From DSUN01 sp035527715 (GTDB taxonomy: Bacteria > Planctomycetota > PUPC01 > DSUN01): 64,000 nt of DNA. A model generated the notes under the pieces. That model worked only from the letters and a program-made list of their open reading frames with translations, did not search any database and was not told the origin of the DNA. The position numbers and the translations under genes were made by a program. The stretch covers positions 50,389 through 114,388 of the forward strand of contig DATKZY010000187.1 in assembly GCA_035527715.1 (NCBI GenBank), written 5' to 3'. Below, piece after piece: positions 16,000-23,928 of this stretch (the first letter of the stretch is position 1; every line of letters starts with the position of its first letter).

Positions 16000-16971
16000 G
16001 TGCGATACCTGGTCACGGGCGGCGCGGGCTTCATCGGCTCCCACCTCGTTGAGGCGCTCCTCGCCCGCGGCGGCGAGGTGGACATCGTGGACGACCTCTC
16101 GACCGGGCGCGCCGCCAACATCGAGCCGCTCAAGAGCGACCCGCGGTTCCACTATCACATCGACTCGGTGATGAACGGCCCGCTGGTTGCGGAGCTGGTG
16201 GACGAGGCGGATGTGGTGTTCCACCTTGCGGCCGCCGTGGGCGTCTTCCTGGTGGTCGAGAGCCCCGTCCGCACCATCGAGACGAACGTGCGCGGCACCG
16301 AGACGGTGCTGCGCCACGCCGCCAAGAAGCGGCGCAAGGTGCTGCTGGCCTCCACCTCCGAGGTCTACGGGAGCACGGTGAGCGCGCGCTTCCGCGAGGA
16401 CGACGACCTGGTGCTCGGCCCGCCTACTCAGGGGCGTTGGAGCTACGCGTGCTCGAAGGCGCTCGACGAGTTCCTCGCCCTCGCCTACCACCGCGAGCGC
16501 GGGCTGCCCGTCGTCATCGCGCGCCTCTTCAACACCGTGGGGCCGCGGCAAACGGGGCGCTACGGCATGGTGATCCCGCGCTTCGTCGCCCAGGCCCTCG
16601 CCGGCGGGCCGATCACCGTCTACGGCGAGGGCACGCAGACCCGCGCCTTCTGCCACGTGGGCGACACGGTGCGCGCGCTGGTCGGCCTCGCCGGCGACGA
16701 GCGGGCCGTCGGCCAGGTCTTCAACGTCGGCAGCGACCACGAGGTCACCATCAACGACCTCGCCGAGCGCGTCCGCCGCATCGTCAACCCCGAGGCCCCC
16801 ATCGTGCACGTGCCCTACGACGAGGCATACGCCCCCGGCTTTCGCGACATGCTCCGCCGCGTGCCTGACATCACGAAGCTCCGCCAGTTCCTCGGCTTCG
16901 AGCCCTCGATGCCCATAGACGGCATTATCGAGAGCGTCCGCGACCACATTGCGGCCCACGGCGACCGATGA
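16000..16971 (+). CDS. NAD-dependent sugar-nucleotide epimerase/dehydratase (extended SDR)
   Basis: 323 residues. The Rossmann motif G7-x2-G10-x2-G13 (VTGGAGFIGSH), the catalytic Y149-x3-K153 (YACSK) and 'VVIARLFNTVGPRQ' identify a UDP-glucose/GDP-sugar epimerase-type extended SDR acting on an NDP-sugar in the cytosol. The AAAVGVFLVVESP segment is as in GalE-like and UDP-glucuronate decarboxylase-like members. Start GTG 16000 has GAGGAG about 8 nt upstream. It overlaps the next start by 4 nt. The exact product sugar is uncertain. Confidence 0.88.
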   Translation: MRYLVTGGAGFIGSHLVEALLARGGEVDIVDDLSTGRAANIEPLKSDPRFHYHIDSVMNGPLVAELVDEADVVFHLAAAVGVFLVVESPVRTIETNVRGTETVLRHAAKKRRKVLLASTSEVYGSTVSARFREDDDLVLGPPTQGRWSYACSKALDEFLALAYHRERGLPVVIARLFNTVGPRQTGRYGMVIPRFVAQALAGGPITVYGEGTQTRAFCHVGDTVRALVGLAGDERAVGQVFNVGSDHEVTINDLAERVRRIVNPEAPIVHVPYDEAYAPGFRDMLRRVPDITKLRQFLGFEPSMPIDGIIESVRDHIAAHGDR

Positions 16972-18173
16972 GGAAATGCGGATTGCGGAATCCGGATTGC
17001 GGAATGCCGAATGCCGAATGTGGCACAGCCGCCCCCGGCTGTGCTGCCACAGGCAAGGGCGCCTGTGCCACACGCGCGGTGCTGCAATTCGTAGACGCGC
17101 TGCTCCGCGGCGGGGCCGAGCGGCTGCTCGTGGAGTTGGCTGTGCGCCTCGACCGCGCCCGCTTCGCCCCCGCCGTTGCGTGCTTCCGTCAGGAGGCGTT
17201 CGGCGCCGAGCTGGCCGCCGCGGGGCGCACGGTGCACGTCGTCCCAAAGCGGCGCGCGTTCGACGTCGGGTTGCTCTTCCGCCTCACGCGCCTGTTGCGC
17301 CGCGAGAAGATCGCCGCCGTGCACGCGCACGACCTCCAGTCGGCCACCTACGGCCTGCTGGCGGGGGTCGTGGCGAGGGTGCCCGTGGTGCTGACGGTGC
17401 ACGGCCTGGGCATCTTCCGCCAGAAGCGCGCGGCCTGGCTTCTCCCGCGCCTGGGGCGATGGCTCGCCCGCGTGGTCTTCGTGGGCCACTGGCTCCAGCG
17501 CGCCGCGGCCGACGAGTTCGGCGTCCGTCCTCGCCGCCCGATGGTCGTGCACAATGGGGTGGACCTCTCCGCGTTCCAGCCCGGCCCGCCCGAGCCGGAG
17601 CTGCGGGCCGACATGCGGGTGGGGGAGGGGACACTGGTTGTCGGCACCGTGGGCAACCTGAGGGCGGTGAAGGACTATCCGTGCCTGCTTCGCGCCTTCG
17701 CCGTGGCCCGCGCGCGCGCGGCGAATGCGGTGCTGGTGTTCGTGGGCGAGGGGGCGGAGCGCCCGGCCCTCGAGGCCCTGGCGCGCGAGCTCGGCATCGA
17801 GCGCGCCGTGCGCTTCGCCGGGGCGAGGAGCGACGTGGCGCGCCTGCTGCGCCTCTTCGACATCTTCGCCCTCTCGTCGCAGACCGAGGGCATCTCGGTG
17901 GCGCTCCTCGAGGCCATGGCCACGGGCCTCCCCGCCGTCGTGACCCACACGGGCGGCAACCCCGAGGTCGCCATCGAGGGGCGGACGGCGCACCTCGTGC
18001 CCGTCGGCGACCCGGCGCAGATGGGCGAGGCGCTCGCCAGGCTCCTCGCCGACCCCGCTCGTCGCCGCGCCTGGGGGCAGGCCGCCCGCACGCGCGTCGA
18101 GGAGGAGTTCTCGCTCGACAGGATGGTGCGAGCCTATGAGGCCGTCTACGAGGAACTCACGCGGCGGCGCTGA
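16968..18173 (+). CDS. GT4 glycosyltransferase with a repeat-derived N-terminus
   Basis: 401 residues. The family core begins at about residue 39 ('LQFVDALLRGGAERLLVEL') and ends with 'SSQTEGISVALLEAMATGLPAVVTHTGGNPE', which carries the E-x7-E signature. The first 37 residues are encoded entirely by a heptamer tract (16974-17020) and a double palindrome (17021-17072) and are not family sequence. ATG 16968 overlaps the preceding stop (ATGA); GTG 17079 in frame would give a normal-length protein but has no visible ribosome binding site. It is predicted to transfer a sugar to a lipid-linked intermediate. Confidence 0.85.
   Translation: MRKCGLRNPDCGMPNAECGTAAPGCAATGKGACATRAVLQFVDALLRGGAERLLVELAVRLDRARFAPAVACFRQEAFGAELAAAGRTVHVVPKRRAFDVGLLFRLTRLLRREKIAAVHAHDLQSATYGLLAGVVARVPVVLTVHGLGIFRQKRAAWLLPRLGRWLARVVFVGHWLQRAAADEFGVRPRRPMVVHNGVDLSAFQPGPPEPELRADMRVGEGTLVVGTVGNLRAVKDYPCLLRAFAVARARAANAVLVFVGEGAERPALEALARELGIERAVRFAGARSDVARLLRLFDIFALSSQTEGISVALLEAMATGLPAVVTHTGGNPEVAIEGRTAHLVPVGDPAQMGEALARLLADPARRRAWGQAARTRVEEEFSLDRMVRAYEAVYEELTRRR
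16974..17020. repeat. heptamer tract at a gene start (AAATGCG/GATTGCG/GAATGCC)
   Basis: About seven imperfect 7-nt units (AAATGCG, GATTGCG, GAATCCG, GATTGCG, GAATGCC, GAATGCC, GAATGTG) directly follow the ATG at 16968. Confidence 0.9.
17021..17072. repeat. double palindrome of the GGCACAGGC/GCCTGTGCC family
   Basis: Two hairpins in series: GCACAGCCG...CGGCTGTGC and CACAGGC...GCCTGTG. The whole unit begins TGGCACAG and ends CTGTGCCA. It is translated as part of the N-terminus of the GT4 protein at 16968. Confidence 0.85.
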
Positions 18174-18975
18174 CGAGGTCGCCGTCCTCACCTACCACGC
18201 TCTCGCGGCGCAGGCGGGCGAGCTGGAGCGTCGCCCGGCCGGCACGCGGCTCTACGTCTTCACCCTCGACGAGTTCCGCCGCCATCTCGACCACCTCGCC
18301 GCCGAGGGGTTCACAACAATCTTGATGGCCGACTTCGTGCAGTGGCACCAGGGTGAGGCGAAGGAACTGCCCGAGCGGCCGATCGTCGTGTCGTTCGACG
18401 ACGGCCACCGCAGCCAGGCCGAGCTCGCCCTGCCCGAGTTGCGGCAGCGCGGCCTGAAGGCCATCTTCTTCATCACCGCCGGCCGCGTCGGCGCCGGCGA
18501 CTGGGTCACGTGGGACCACGTGCGCGCGATGCGGGCCGCCGGCATGGAGGTCGGCTCCCACACCCTCACGCACCCGAGCCCTTCGACCCTGGCGCCCGAC
18601 GCGCTGCGCCGCGAGCTGGCCGAGTCGAAGCGCGTGCTCGAGTCGGGGCTGGGCGGGGCCGTGGACTTCGTGGCGTCGCCGACGGGCTACGACAGCCGCC
18701 ACTTTGGCCGCCTCGCCCGCGAGGTCGGCTACAAGGCCGCTCTTCAGGGCGTGATCGGCCGCAACCGCCGCTCGACCGGCCTCTTCGCGCTGCGCCGCCT
18801 CGTGCTCAAGCGCTCCTACGGCTTCGAGCTGTTCTGCCGACTGGTGGACCCCGTGCGGCGCGCCTATCGGCCTCTTCGGATGCGGCAGGCGCTCCGCAAT
18901 GCGGCGCGCCGCGCGATCGGCGCGTCCGCCTACGAGGCCATCCGCAGCCTTGTCCTCAAGCGCCGGGGGGACTAG
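18136..18975 (+). CDS. Polysaccharide deacetylase (NodB-like)
   Basis: 279 residues. 'VSFDDGHRSQAELALPEL' holds the metal-binding/catalytic DD pair and 'GSHTLTHPSPS' the H-x3-H metal motif of CE4 deacetylases. 'FVASPTGYDSRHFGRLAREVGY' follows in the usual order. No signal peptide is visible, so it probably acts in the cytosol or on the inner face of the membrane. It overlaps the GT4 gene by 38 nt, with ATG 18136 as start. First of seven deacetylases in the locus. Confidence 0.85.
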   Translation: MRPSTRNSRGGADEVAVLTYHALAAQAGELERRPAGTRLYVFTLDEFRRHLDHLAAEGFTTILMADFVQWHQGEAKELPERPIVVSFDDGHRSQAELALPELRQRGLKAIFFITAGRVGAGDWVTWDHVRAMRAAGMEVGSHTLTHPSPSTLAPDALRRELAESKRVLESGLGGAVDFVASPTGYDSRHFGRLAREVGYKAALQGVIGRNRRSTGLFALRRLVLKRSYGFELFCRLVDPVRRAYRPLRMRQALRNAARRAIGASAYEAIRSLVLKRRGD

Positions 18976-18978
18976 TCC

Positions 18979-20133
18979 GTGGCCATCGCGTTCTGGGTGC
19001 TTGTTGGCCTGGTCGGCTTCGCCTATGCGGGCTATCCGCTGCTGCTGGCGCTGCTGGTGCCGCTCTTCCGCCGGCCGCCCAGAAGCGCCGACGTGACGCC
19101 GAGCGTCACGCTGTTGGTGCCCGCCTACAACGAGGAGCGCTCCCTGGCCGCGAAGCTCGAGACCTGTCTCGCGCTCGACTACCCGCGCGAGAGGCTCCAG
19201 ATCCTCGTGCTCAGCGACGGCTCGACCGATGGCACGGCCGGCGTCGCCGCCCGGTACGCCCGGCACGGCATCGGCCTCATGGCCTTCCAGGAGAACCGGG
19301 GGAAGCTGGCCGTGCTGCGCGACGGCCTGGCCGCGGCGACGGGCGAGATCGTGGCCTTCTCCGACGCCGCGTCGCGCCTGCGGCCCGACAGCCTGCGGCG
19401 GCTCGTTCGCGCGTTCGCTGACCCCGCGGTCGGTTGCGTGAGCGGCGTCTACCAGGTGCTGCGCTCCGAGGCTACGCGGCTCGGCGGCGAGGAGGGCTTC
19501 TACTGGAGGTACGAGACGTTTGTGAAGCGTTGCGAGAGCGACCTGGGGAGCATCCTGGGCGCCCACGGCTCGCTCTACGCCATCCGTCGCTCGTTGTGCC
19601 CCGACCTCGGCCGCATCCGCGTCAACGACGACTACGAGATCCCCGTCCACATTGTCGCGGGCGGCCACCGCGCCGTCTACGCCCCCGACGCGGTGGCGTG
19701 CGAGGAGGCGGCGGAGATGGGCGGCTTCGACCGCCGCGTGCGCATCGCCATCGGCAACTTCCGCCAAGTACGCCTCCTGGGCCTGCTGCTGTGGCCGCCG
19801 AGGCCGTGGCTCGTCTTCGGGTTCGTGGCCCACAAGCTCCTGCGGCTTCTGGGGCCGCTATGCCTTCTCGCGGCGCTCGCGCTCAATGTGTTCCTGCCGG
19901 GCCCCGTCTATCGCGTCACGTTGGCCGCGCAGGGGGCCTTCTACGTGGCGGCCGCGGCGGGGGGACTGGCCGGGCGGCGGCTGGCGCGGGCGCGGCTGTT
20001 GAAGCTGCCCTTCTACTTTTGTATGATCAATGCCGCCTACCTGGTTGGCCTGGTGCGTCTCCTGACACGGTCGGGGCGCGTGCGCTGGAACGCCCCGCGC
20101 GGCGGCAATTCCCCCGGCAGGGAAGGGGTCTGA
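18979..20133 (+). CDS. GT2 processive-type membrane glycosyltransferase (IcaA/BcsA-like)
   Basis: 384 residues. One N-terminal helix (3-28), then the GT-A domain with 'VTLLVPAYNEERSL', 'LVLSDGSTDGTA', 'VAFSDAASRLRPD', a TED-like 'VNDDYEIPVHI' and, near the C-terminus, 'GRVRW' after three more helices. This is the layout of inner-membrane polysaccharide synthases of the poly-N-acetylglucosamine/hyaluronan group, a good match to the deacetylases around it. The Q of the canonical Q-x2-RW motif is not present. GTG 18979 follows the previous stop by 3 nt. Confidence 0.85.
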   Translation: MAIAFWVLVGLVGFAYAGYPLLLALLVPLFRRPPRSADVTPSVTLLVPAYNEERSLAAKLETCLALDYPRERLQILVLSDGSTDGTAGVAARYARHGIGLMAFQENRGKLAVLRDGLAAATGEIVAFSDAASRLRPDSLRRLVRAFADPAVGCVSGVYQVLRSEATRLGGEEGFYWRYETFVKRCESDLGSILGAHGSLYAIRRSLCPDLGRIRVNDDYEIPVHIVAGGHRAVYAPDAVACEEAAEMGGFDRRVRIAIGNFRQVRLLGLLLWPPRPWLVFGFVAHKLLRLLGPLCLLAALALNVFLPGPVYRVTLAAQGAFYVAAAAGGLAGRRLARARLLKLPFYFCMINAAYLVGLVRLLTRSGRVRWNAPRGGNSPGREGV

Positions 20134-20135
20134 CG

Positions 20136-20852
20136 TTGGGCTCTGTGGGGCAGAAAGTTCGCTCGCACTTTCACGCCACGGCGCGCGAGTTCGACGCGAT
20201 CTACAGCGGCGAGAAGGGCGCCGCGGCGCGCTGGCTCGACCGCCTGCTGCGCTGGGACATGTACGAGCGCTTCCGCCGCACCGTGGGCGAGTGCTCCGAG
20301 CCCGGGCTGCGCGTGCTCGACGTCGGCTGCGGCTCCGGCCGCTTCAGCGTCGCCGTGGCCAGGGCGGGGGCGAGCGAGGTGCTGGGCCTCGACTTCGCCG
20401 AGAACATGCTCGAGATCGCTCGGCAGCTCGCGCAAAGGGAGGGGGTGGGCGAGCGCTGCCGCTTCCTCGCCGGCGACTTCATGGAACGCACGTTCGACCA
20501 GCCGTTCGACGTCACGCTGGCGATCGGGCTGTTCGACTACGTGGCGGACTGCCGCCCCTTCCTGCGGAAGATGCGCCGGGTGAGCCGCAGGAAGGTGGTC
20601 GCCACGTTCCCGCGGCGCTGGACGTGGCGGGCACCCGTCCGCAAGCTGCGCCTGGCCCTGTGCGGCTGCCCCGTCTTCTTCTTCACCCGCTCTGAGGTCG
20701 AGCGGCTTATGGCCGACGCGGGGTTTGCCCGCTTTGCCATCCAGCGCATCGGTAAGATCTACTTCGTGGTCGGCCACTGCGAGGGGTCACATCTTCATTT
20801 GGCACCTGGCCGCCCGGTGCGAAATGAAGATGTGACCCCGGGGGCAAGCTGA
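20136..20852 (+). CDS. Class I SAM methyltransferase with a palindrome-encoded C-terminus
   Basis: 238 residues: 'LRVLDVGCGSGRFSVAVARAG' is motif I, 'VTLAIGLFDYVADCRPFLRKMRRV' is the motif III region. I chose TTG 20136 because GGAAGGGG lies about 7 nt upstream; GTG 20145 is an alternative. The natural end of the protein appears to be near residue 216 ('KIYFVVGHC'). The last 20 or so residues (GSHLHLAPG...VRNEDVTPGAS) are encoded by the 57-bp palindrome at 20783-20839, so the element seems to have replaced the original stop codon. The stop overlaps the next ATG (TGATG). Confidence 0.85.
   Translation: MGSVGQKVRSHFHATAREFDAIYSGEKGAAARWLDRLLRWDMYERFRRTVGECSEPGLRVLDVGCGSGRFSVAVARAGASEVLGLDFAENMLEIARQLAQREGVGERCRFLAGDFMERTFDQPFDVTLAIGLFDYVADCRPFLRKMRRVSRRKVVATFPRRWTWRAPVRKLRLALCGCPVFFFTRSEVERLMADAGFARFAIQRIGKIYFVVGHCEGSHLHLAPGRPVRNEDVTPGAS
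20783..20839. repeat. in-frame coding palindrome, copy A
   Basis: 57 bp with perfect 18-bp arms: GGGGTCACATCTTCATTT and AAATGAAGATGTGACCCC. After one mismatch an inner stem GCACC/GGTGC closes a 9-nt loop. It is read in frame as GSHLHLAPG..VRNEDVTP at the C-terminus of the methyltransferase. Confidence 0.95.
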
Positions 20853-22288
20853 TGCGCGTGTGCGTCGTGGTCAACGGCTTGGGCGAGGAGCGGGCGGCGC
20901 TGGCTTCCTACGTGCTGCGAACGCTGCTCGGAACCATGGGCCTGTCCCTTTCTCCGCGCCGAGCGGACGGCCTTCTTGTGAGCTATGGGTGCCCCATCCC
21001 TGCCGATGGCGCAGGGGTCGAGATCGCGTGCGGCGACCCTCCGACGCCTGAGGAGGCAATTCAGGTGCACCGCCGCGTGACGAGCGAGGGGCCATCCCTC
21101 CTCGTGGCGGAGGGGCCGCGGGTGCGCGTGACGGCGGACCTCGTGGGCGCGGCGGGCCTCTGGCTCGCCGGCGGCGAGGAGCGAGCGGAGGGCTTCGACG
21201 CATTCGGCCGCGCGTGCGGCGCCGCGAGCCCCCGCGCCGCTGCCGGCCTGCTTCGCACCCCCATGGTCCACGACCTGATGAGCCTGTTGTGCGCGGCGCT
21301 CTCCCGAGCGGCTGAGGCGGCCGGGCTTTCGCTCTCGCGTGTTCCCGCGTGGCCCGAGGGCCGCAAGTTCGCCGTCCTCCTGAGCCACGACGTGGACCTC
21401 TGGCGCAAGCGAACCGCTCGGCAGCTTGCCAAGGAGACGGTGAAGAGCCTCGCGCGCCCCTGGCGACTGCCCGGTGTCGCACGGGCCTTCTGCTGCGGGC
21501 CGGACCCGTGGAGCGATCTCGACGCCATCGCCGACCTCGAGGGACGCTACGGCATGCACTCGACCTTCTTCGCGCTGCCTGGCCGCCCGAACCGGGTAGT
21601 GGATGGCGTGGGGGTGGTGAACTCCTATGGCGCGAGGGCTGGCGCCGTCGGGGAGGCGTTGCGCCGCCTCGTCGCCCGCGGCTGGGAGGTGGGCCTCCAC
21701 GGCAGCTTCGACTCGTATCGGTCGACCGAGGCCCTCGCCGGCGAGCGGCGCGACGTGGCGGCGCTCCTGGGGGTCACATCTTCATTTGCCACTTCTCGGC
21801 AAGTGCGAAATGAAGATGTGACCCTCGTCACGGGCTGCCGCCAGCACTTCCTGCGCTTCGAGCGACCCGTCACATGGCGTGCCCAGGCCGAGGCCGGCCT
21901 GCGCTACGACGCGACCCTCGGCTACCACGACACCGACGGCTACCGCGCCGGCTTCTCGTTCCCCTTCCGGCCCTTCGCGGGCGAGGAACTGCTGCTCCTG
22001 GAGCTCCCGCTCGCCGTGATGGACGGGGCGCTCCTCGAGCGACAGGGGCTCGACGCCGAGGCCGCCTGGGGCCTCGTTGAGGGGTATCTCAAGCGCACGG
22101 AGGCGGACGGCGCGATGCTGGGCCTCCTGTGGCACAACAACTACTTCTGCGACCTGGACGCGCCCGGCTACCGAGGCGTCTACGAGCGAGCGCTCGGCTG
22201 GACCCGCGACCACGGCGGCTGGGGCGCCTCGGCGCGCGAGATTGCCGAGTGGTGGGAGCGCCGCGCCGCGCTCCTCCAGGAGGGCTGA
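20852..22288 (+). CDS. Polysaccharide deacetylase-like protein with N-terminal accessory domain
   Basis: 478 residues. Residues about 1-150 are an uncharacterised alpha/beta domain often found before such deacetylases (DUF7033-like architecture). 'FAVLLSHDVDLWRKRT' (about 170) carries the catalytic HDVD, and 'RGWEVGLHGSFDSY' and 'AGLRYDATLGYHDTDGYRAGFSFPFRPF' follow as in the family. The 55-bp palindrome at 21770-21824 is inserted before the conserved 'RQHFLRFERPVTW' block and encodes about 18 foreign residues. The protein is expected to remain foldable because the insertion falls in a loop. It overlaps the upstream stop (TGATG). Confidence 0.82.
   Translation: MRVCVVVNGLGEERAALASYVLRTLLGTMGLSLSPRRADGLLVSYGCPIPADGAGVEIACGDPPTPEEAIQVHRRVTSEGPSLLVAEGPRVRVTADLVGAAGLWLAGGEERAEGFDAFGRACGAASPRAAAGLLRTPMVHDLMSLLCAALSRAAEAAGLSLSRVPAWPEGRKFAVLLSHDVDLWRKRTARQLAKETVKSLARPWRLPGVARAFCCGPDPWSDLDAIADLEGRYGMHSTFFALPGRPNRVVDGVGVVNSYGARAGAVGEALRRLVARGWEVGLHGSFDSYRSTEALAGERRDVAALLGVTSSFATSRQVRNEDVTLVTGCRQHFLRFERPVTWRAQAEAGLRYDATLGYHDTDGYRAGFSFPFRPFAGEELLLLELPLAVMDGALLERQGLDAEAAWGLVEGYLKRTEADGAMLGLLWHNNYFCDLDAPGYRGVYERALGWTRDHGGWGASAREIAEWWERRAALLQEG
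21770..21824. repeat. in-frame coding palindrome, copy B
   Basis: 55 bp; arms GGGTCACATCTTCATTT and AAATGAAGATGTGACCC are perfect over 17 bp, with an inner stem CACTT/AAGTG. It is translated as GVTSSFATSRQVRNEDVT. The left arm is in a different frame from copies A, C and D, but the right arm is in the same NEDVT frame. Confidence 0.95.
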
Positions 22289-22291
22289 GGC

Positions 22292-22903
22292 GTGGCGGCG
22301 TTGCTGAGGGCGGCCAGGCGGGTTGGCGGCATCATCCGGGTCCGGCGCCAGCAGCTCTTCGAGCTGACCGACCCGGCGGACATCCTTGCGGTGCAGCCGA
22401 AGCTGGACATCGCTATGGTGTTCGTGACCGAGGAGAATGTGGACCGCGTGACGGACTTCCGCGACGAGACCGTTGCCGCCGCGTTCCGCGGGTTCCTGCG
22501 CGAGGGGCAGCTCGGCGTCTACGCGGTCGCGGGCGGCCGCGTGGTCGGCCACGCCTGGGCGCTCGTGTGCGCCCGGGAGCGGTGCCGCGCCAACGGCTAC
22601 CTCGCGCTCCGCCAGGGCGAGGCCTGCATCCACTTCTGCCAGGTGCGGGAAGAGCGTCGCGGGCGGAACGTGTACCCCGCCATGCTCGTGGCCCTGTGCG
22701 GGCGGCTGTTCCAGGAGGCGAAGGTGCGCAGGGTCATCATTGACGCGGCGCTGGACAACACGGCCTCGCTCCGCGGCATCCGCAAGGTCGGCTTCCGGCC
22801 CACGGAGCGGCGGCTCTATGTCCAGCTCGCGGGCCGGCTGCTCCTCGGGAGACGGCTGACGGACGCCATCGGCGCGGCGCAACACGGCGGCTCAGGGGGC
22901 TAG
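22292..22903 (+). CDS. GNAT-family N-acetyltransferase
   Basis: 203 residues. The segment 'GQLGVYAVAGGRVVGHAWALV' forms the central beta strands and 'CQVREERRGRNVYPAMLVALC' resembles the acetyl-CoA-binding motif A (R/Q-x2-G-x-G/N) of GNATs. 'ALDNTASLRGIRKVGFRP' is the typical C-terminal motif B. The start GTG 22292 has AGGAGG about 8 nt upstream. It sits between a deacetylase and a FemAB-like protein, so an acyl transfer to an amino sugar or aminoacyl group is likely. Confidence 0.85.
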   Translation: MAALLRAARRVGGIIRVRRQQLFELTDPADILAVQPKLDIAMVFVTEENVDRVTDFRDETVAAAFRGFLREGQLGVYAVAGGRVVGHAWALVCARERCRANGYLALRQGEACIHFCQVREERRGRNVYPAMLVALCGRLFQEAKVRRVIIDAALDNTASLRGIRKVGFRPTERRLYVQLAGRLLLGRRLTDAIGAAQHGGSGG

Positions 22904-22908
22904 ACGCT

Positions 22909-23928
22909 ATGGACAGCGACCCGGGCTCGAACATTGCGGTGCTGCGGCCCACGGATGCGCTCGACGAGTGGGACCGGTTCGTAGACGAGTCGCCCCAGGG
23001 CTGCCTTTTCTGCCGCTCCTGGTGGCTCCAGGCGGTCTCCCCCGGCCAGTTTGAGGTTCTCGTGCTGCGTAAGGGTGGGCGAATCGTGGCCGGGATGCCA
23101 CTCGTCCGCTACCGCAGGTGGGGCTTCCAGGCCATCCACATGCCGCAGCTCACCCAGACGCTCGGCCCGCTCCTTGGGCCGCCGACCAGCGAGAACTATG
23201 AGAAGCAGCTCTCGAACGAGATGGAGCTTCTGGCCGACCTCGTCGCGGCGATCCCACGGGTTGCCCACACGAGCTTCTTCTGCCACTACAGCTTCACGAA
23301 CTGGCTGCCCTTCTACTGGGCCGGCTACCAGCAGACCACCCGCTACACCTACGTCATCGAGGACCTGAGCGACCCCGAGGCCGCGTTCGCCCGCTTCGCG
23401 CACTCGAAACGCAAGAACGTCAAGAAGGCCGAGCGCCTCGTCGAGGTGCGCGAGGACATGCCGCCCCGCGAGTTCTACGACCACCACGCGGCGAGCCTCC
23501 GGAAGCAGGGCGACGCGATCTTCTACACGTACGAGCTCTTCGAGCGCATCCACCGCGCCACAGCCGAGCGCGGCGCGGGCAAGACGTGGCTCGCCGTGGA
23601 CGCCGAGGGTCACGTGCACTCCGCGATCTTCGTCGTCTTCGACGCCAGGTCGGCCTACTACCTGATCAGCACGATTGACCCCGACCACCGCAGCAGCGAC
23701 TCGGCGACGCTGCTGGTCCAGCGCGCCATCGGCTACGTCGCCAGCCGCACGAGGCGGTTCGACTTCGAGGGCTCGATGATCCAGAGCGTCGAGGGCTCCT
23801 TCCGCAAGTTCGGCGCCGTCCAGAAGCCCTACTTCCACATCCACAGGAACGACCTGCCGCTCGTCGTGAGGCTGGCGCTCGCGGCGCGCACCGAGGTGGC
23901 CAGGAGCTTTCGCAAGCTGGGGCGTTGA
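22909..23928 (+). CDS. FemAB/CelD-like acyltransferase (Acetyltransf_6)
   Basis: 339 residues with two GNAT-like halves. 'CLFCRSWWLQAVSPGQFEVLVLRKGGRIVAGMPL' is the N-terminal half signature; 'GHVHSAIFVVFDARSAYYLISTIDP' and 'FDFEGSMIQSVEGSFRKFGA' belong to the C-terminal half. Members of this group transfer acyl or aminoacyl groups and are frequent in exopolysaccharide clusters. It is a second, distantly similar copy of the gene at 2237. The stop shares one base with the next start (TGATG). Confidence 0.85.
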   Translation: MDSDPGSNIAVLRPTDALDEWDRFVDESPQGCLFCRSWWLQAVSPGQFEVLVLRKGGRIVAGMPLVRYRRWGFQAIHMPQLTQTLGPLLGPPTSENYEKQLSNEMELLADLVAAIPRVAHTSFFCHYSFTNWLPFYWAGYQQTTRYTYVIEDLSDPEAAFARFAHSKRKNVKKAERLVEVREDMPPREFYDHHAASLRKQGDAIFYTYELFERIHRATAERGAGKTWLAVDAEGHVHSAIFVVFDARSAYYLISTIDPDHRSSDSATLLVQRAIGYVASRTRRFDFEGSMIQSVEGSFRKFGAVQKPYFHIHRNDLPLVVRLALAARTEVARSFRKLGR

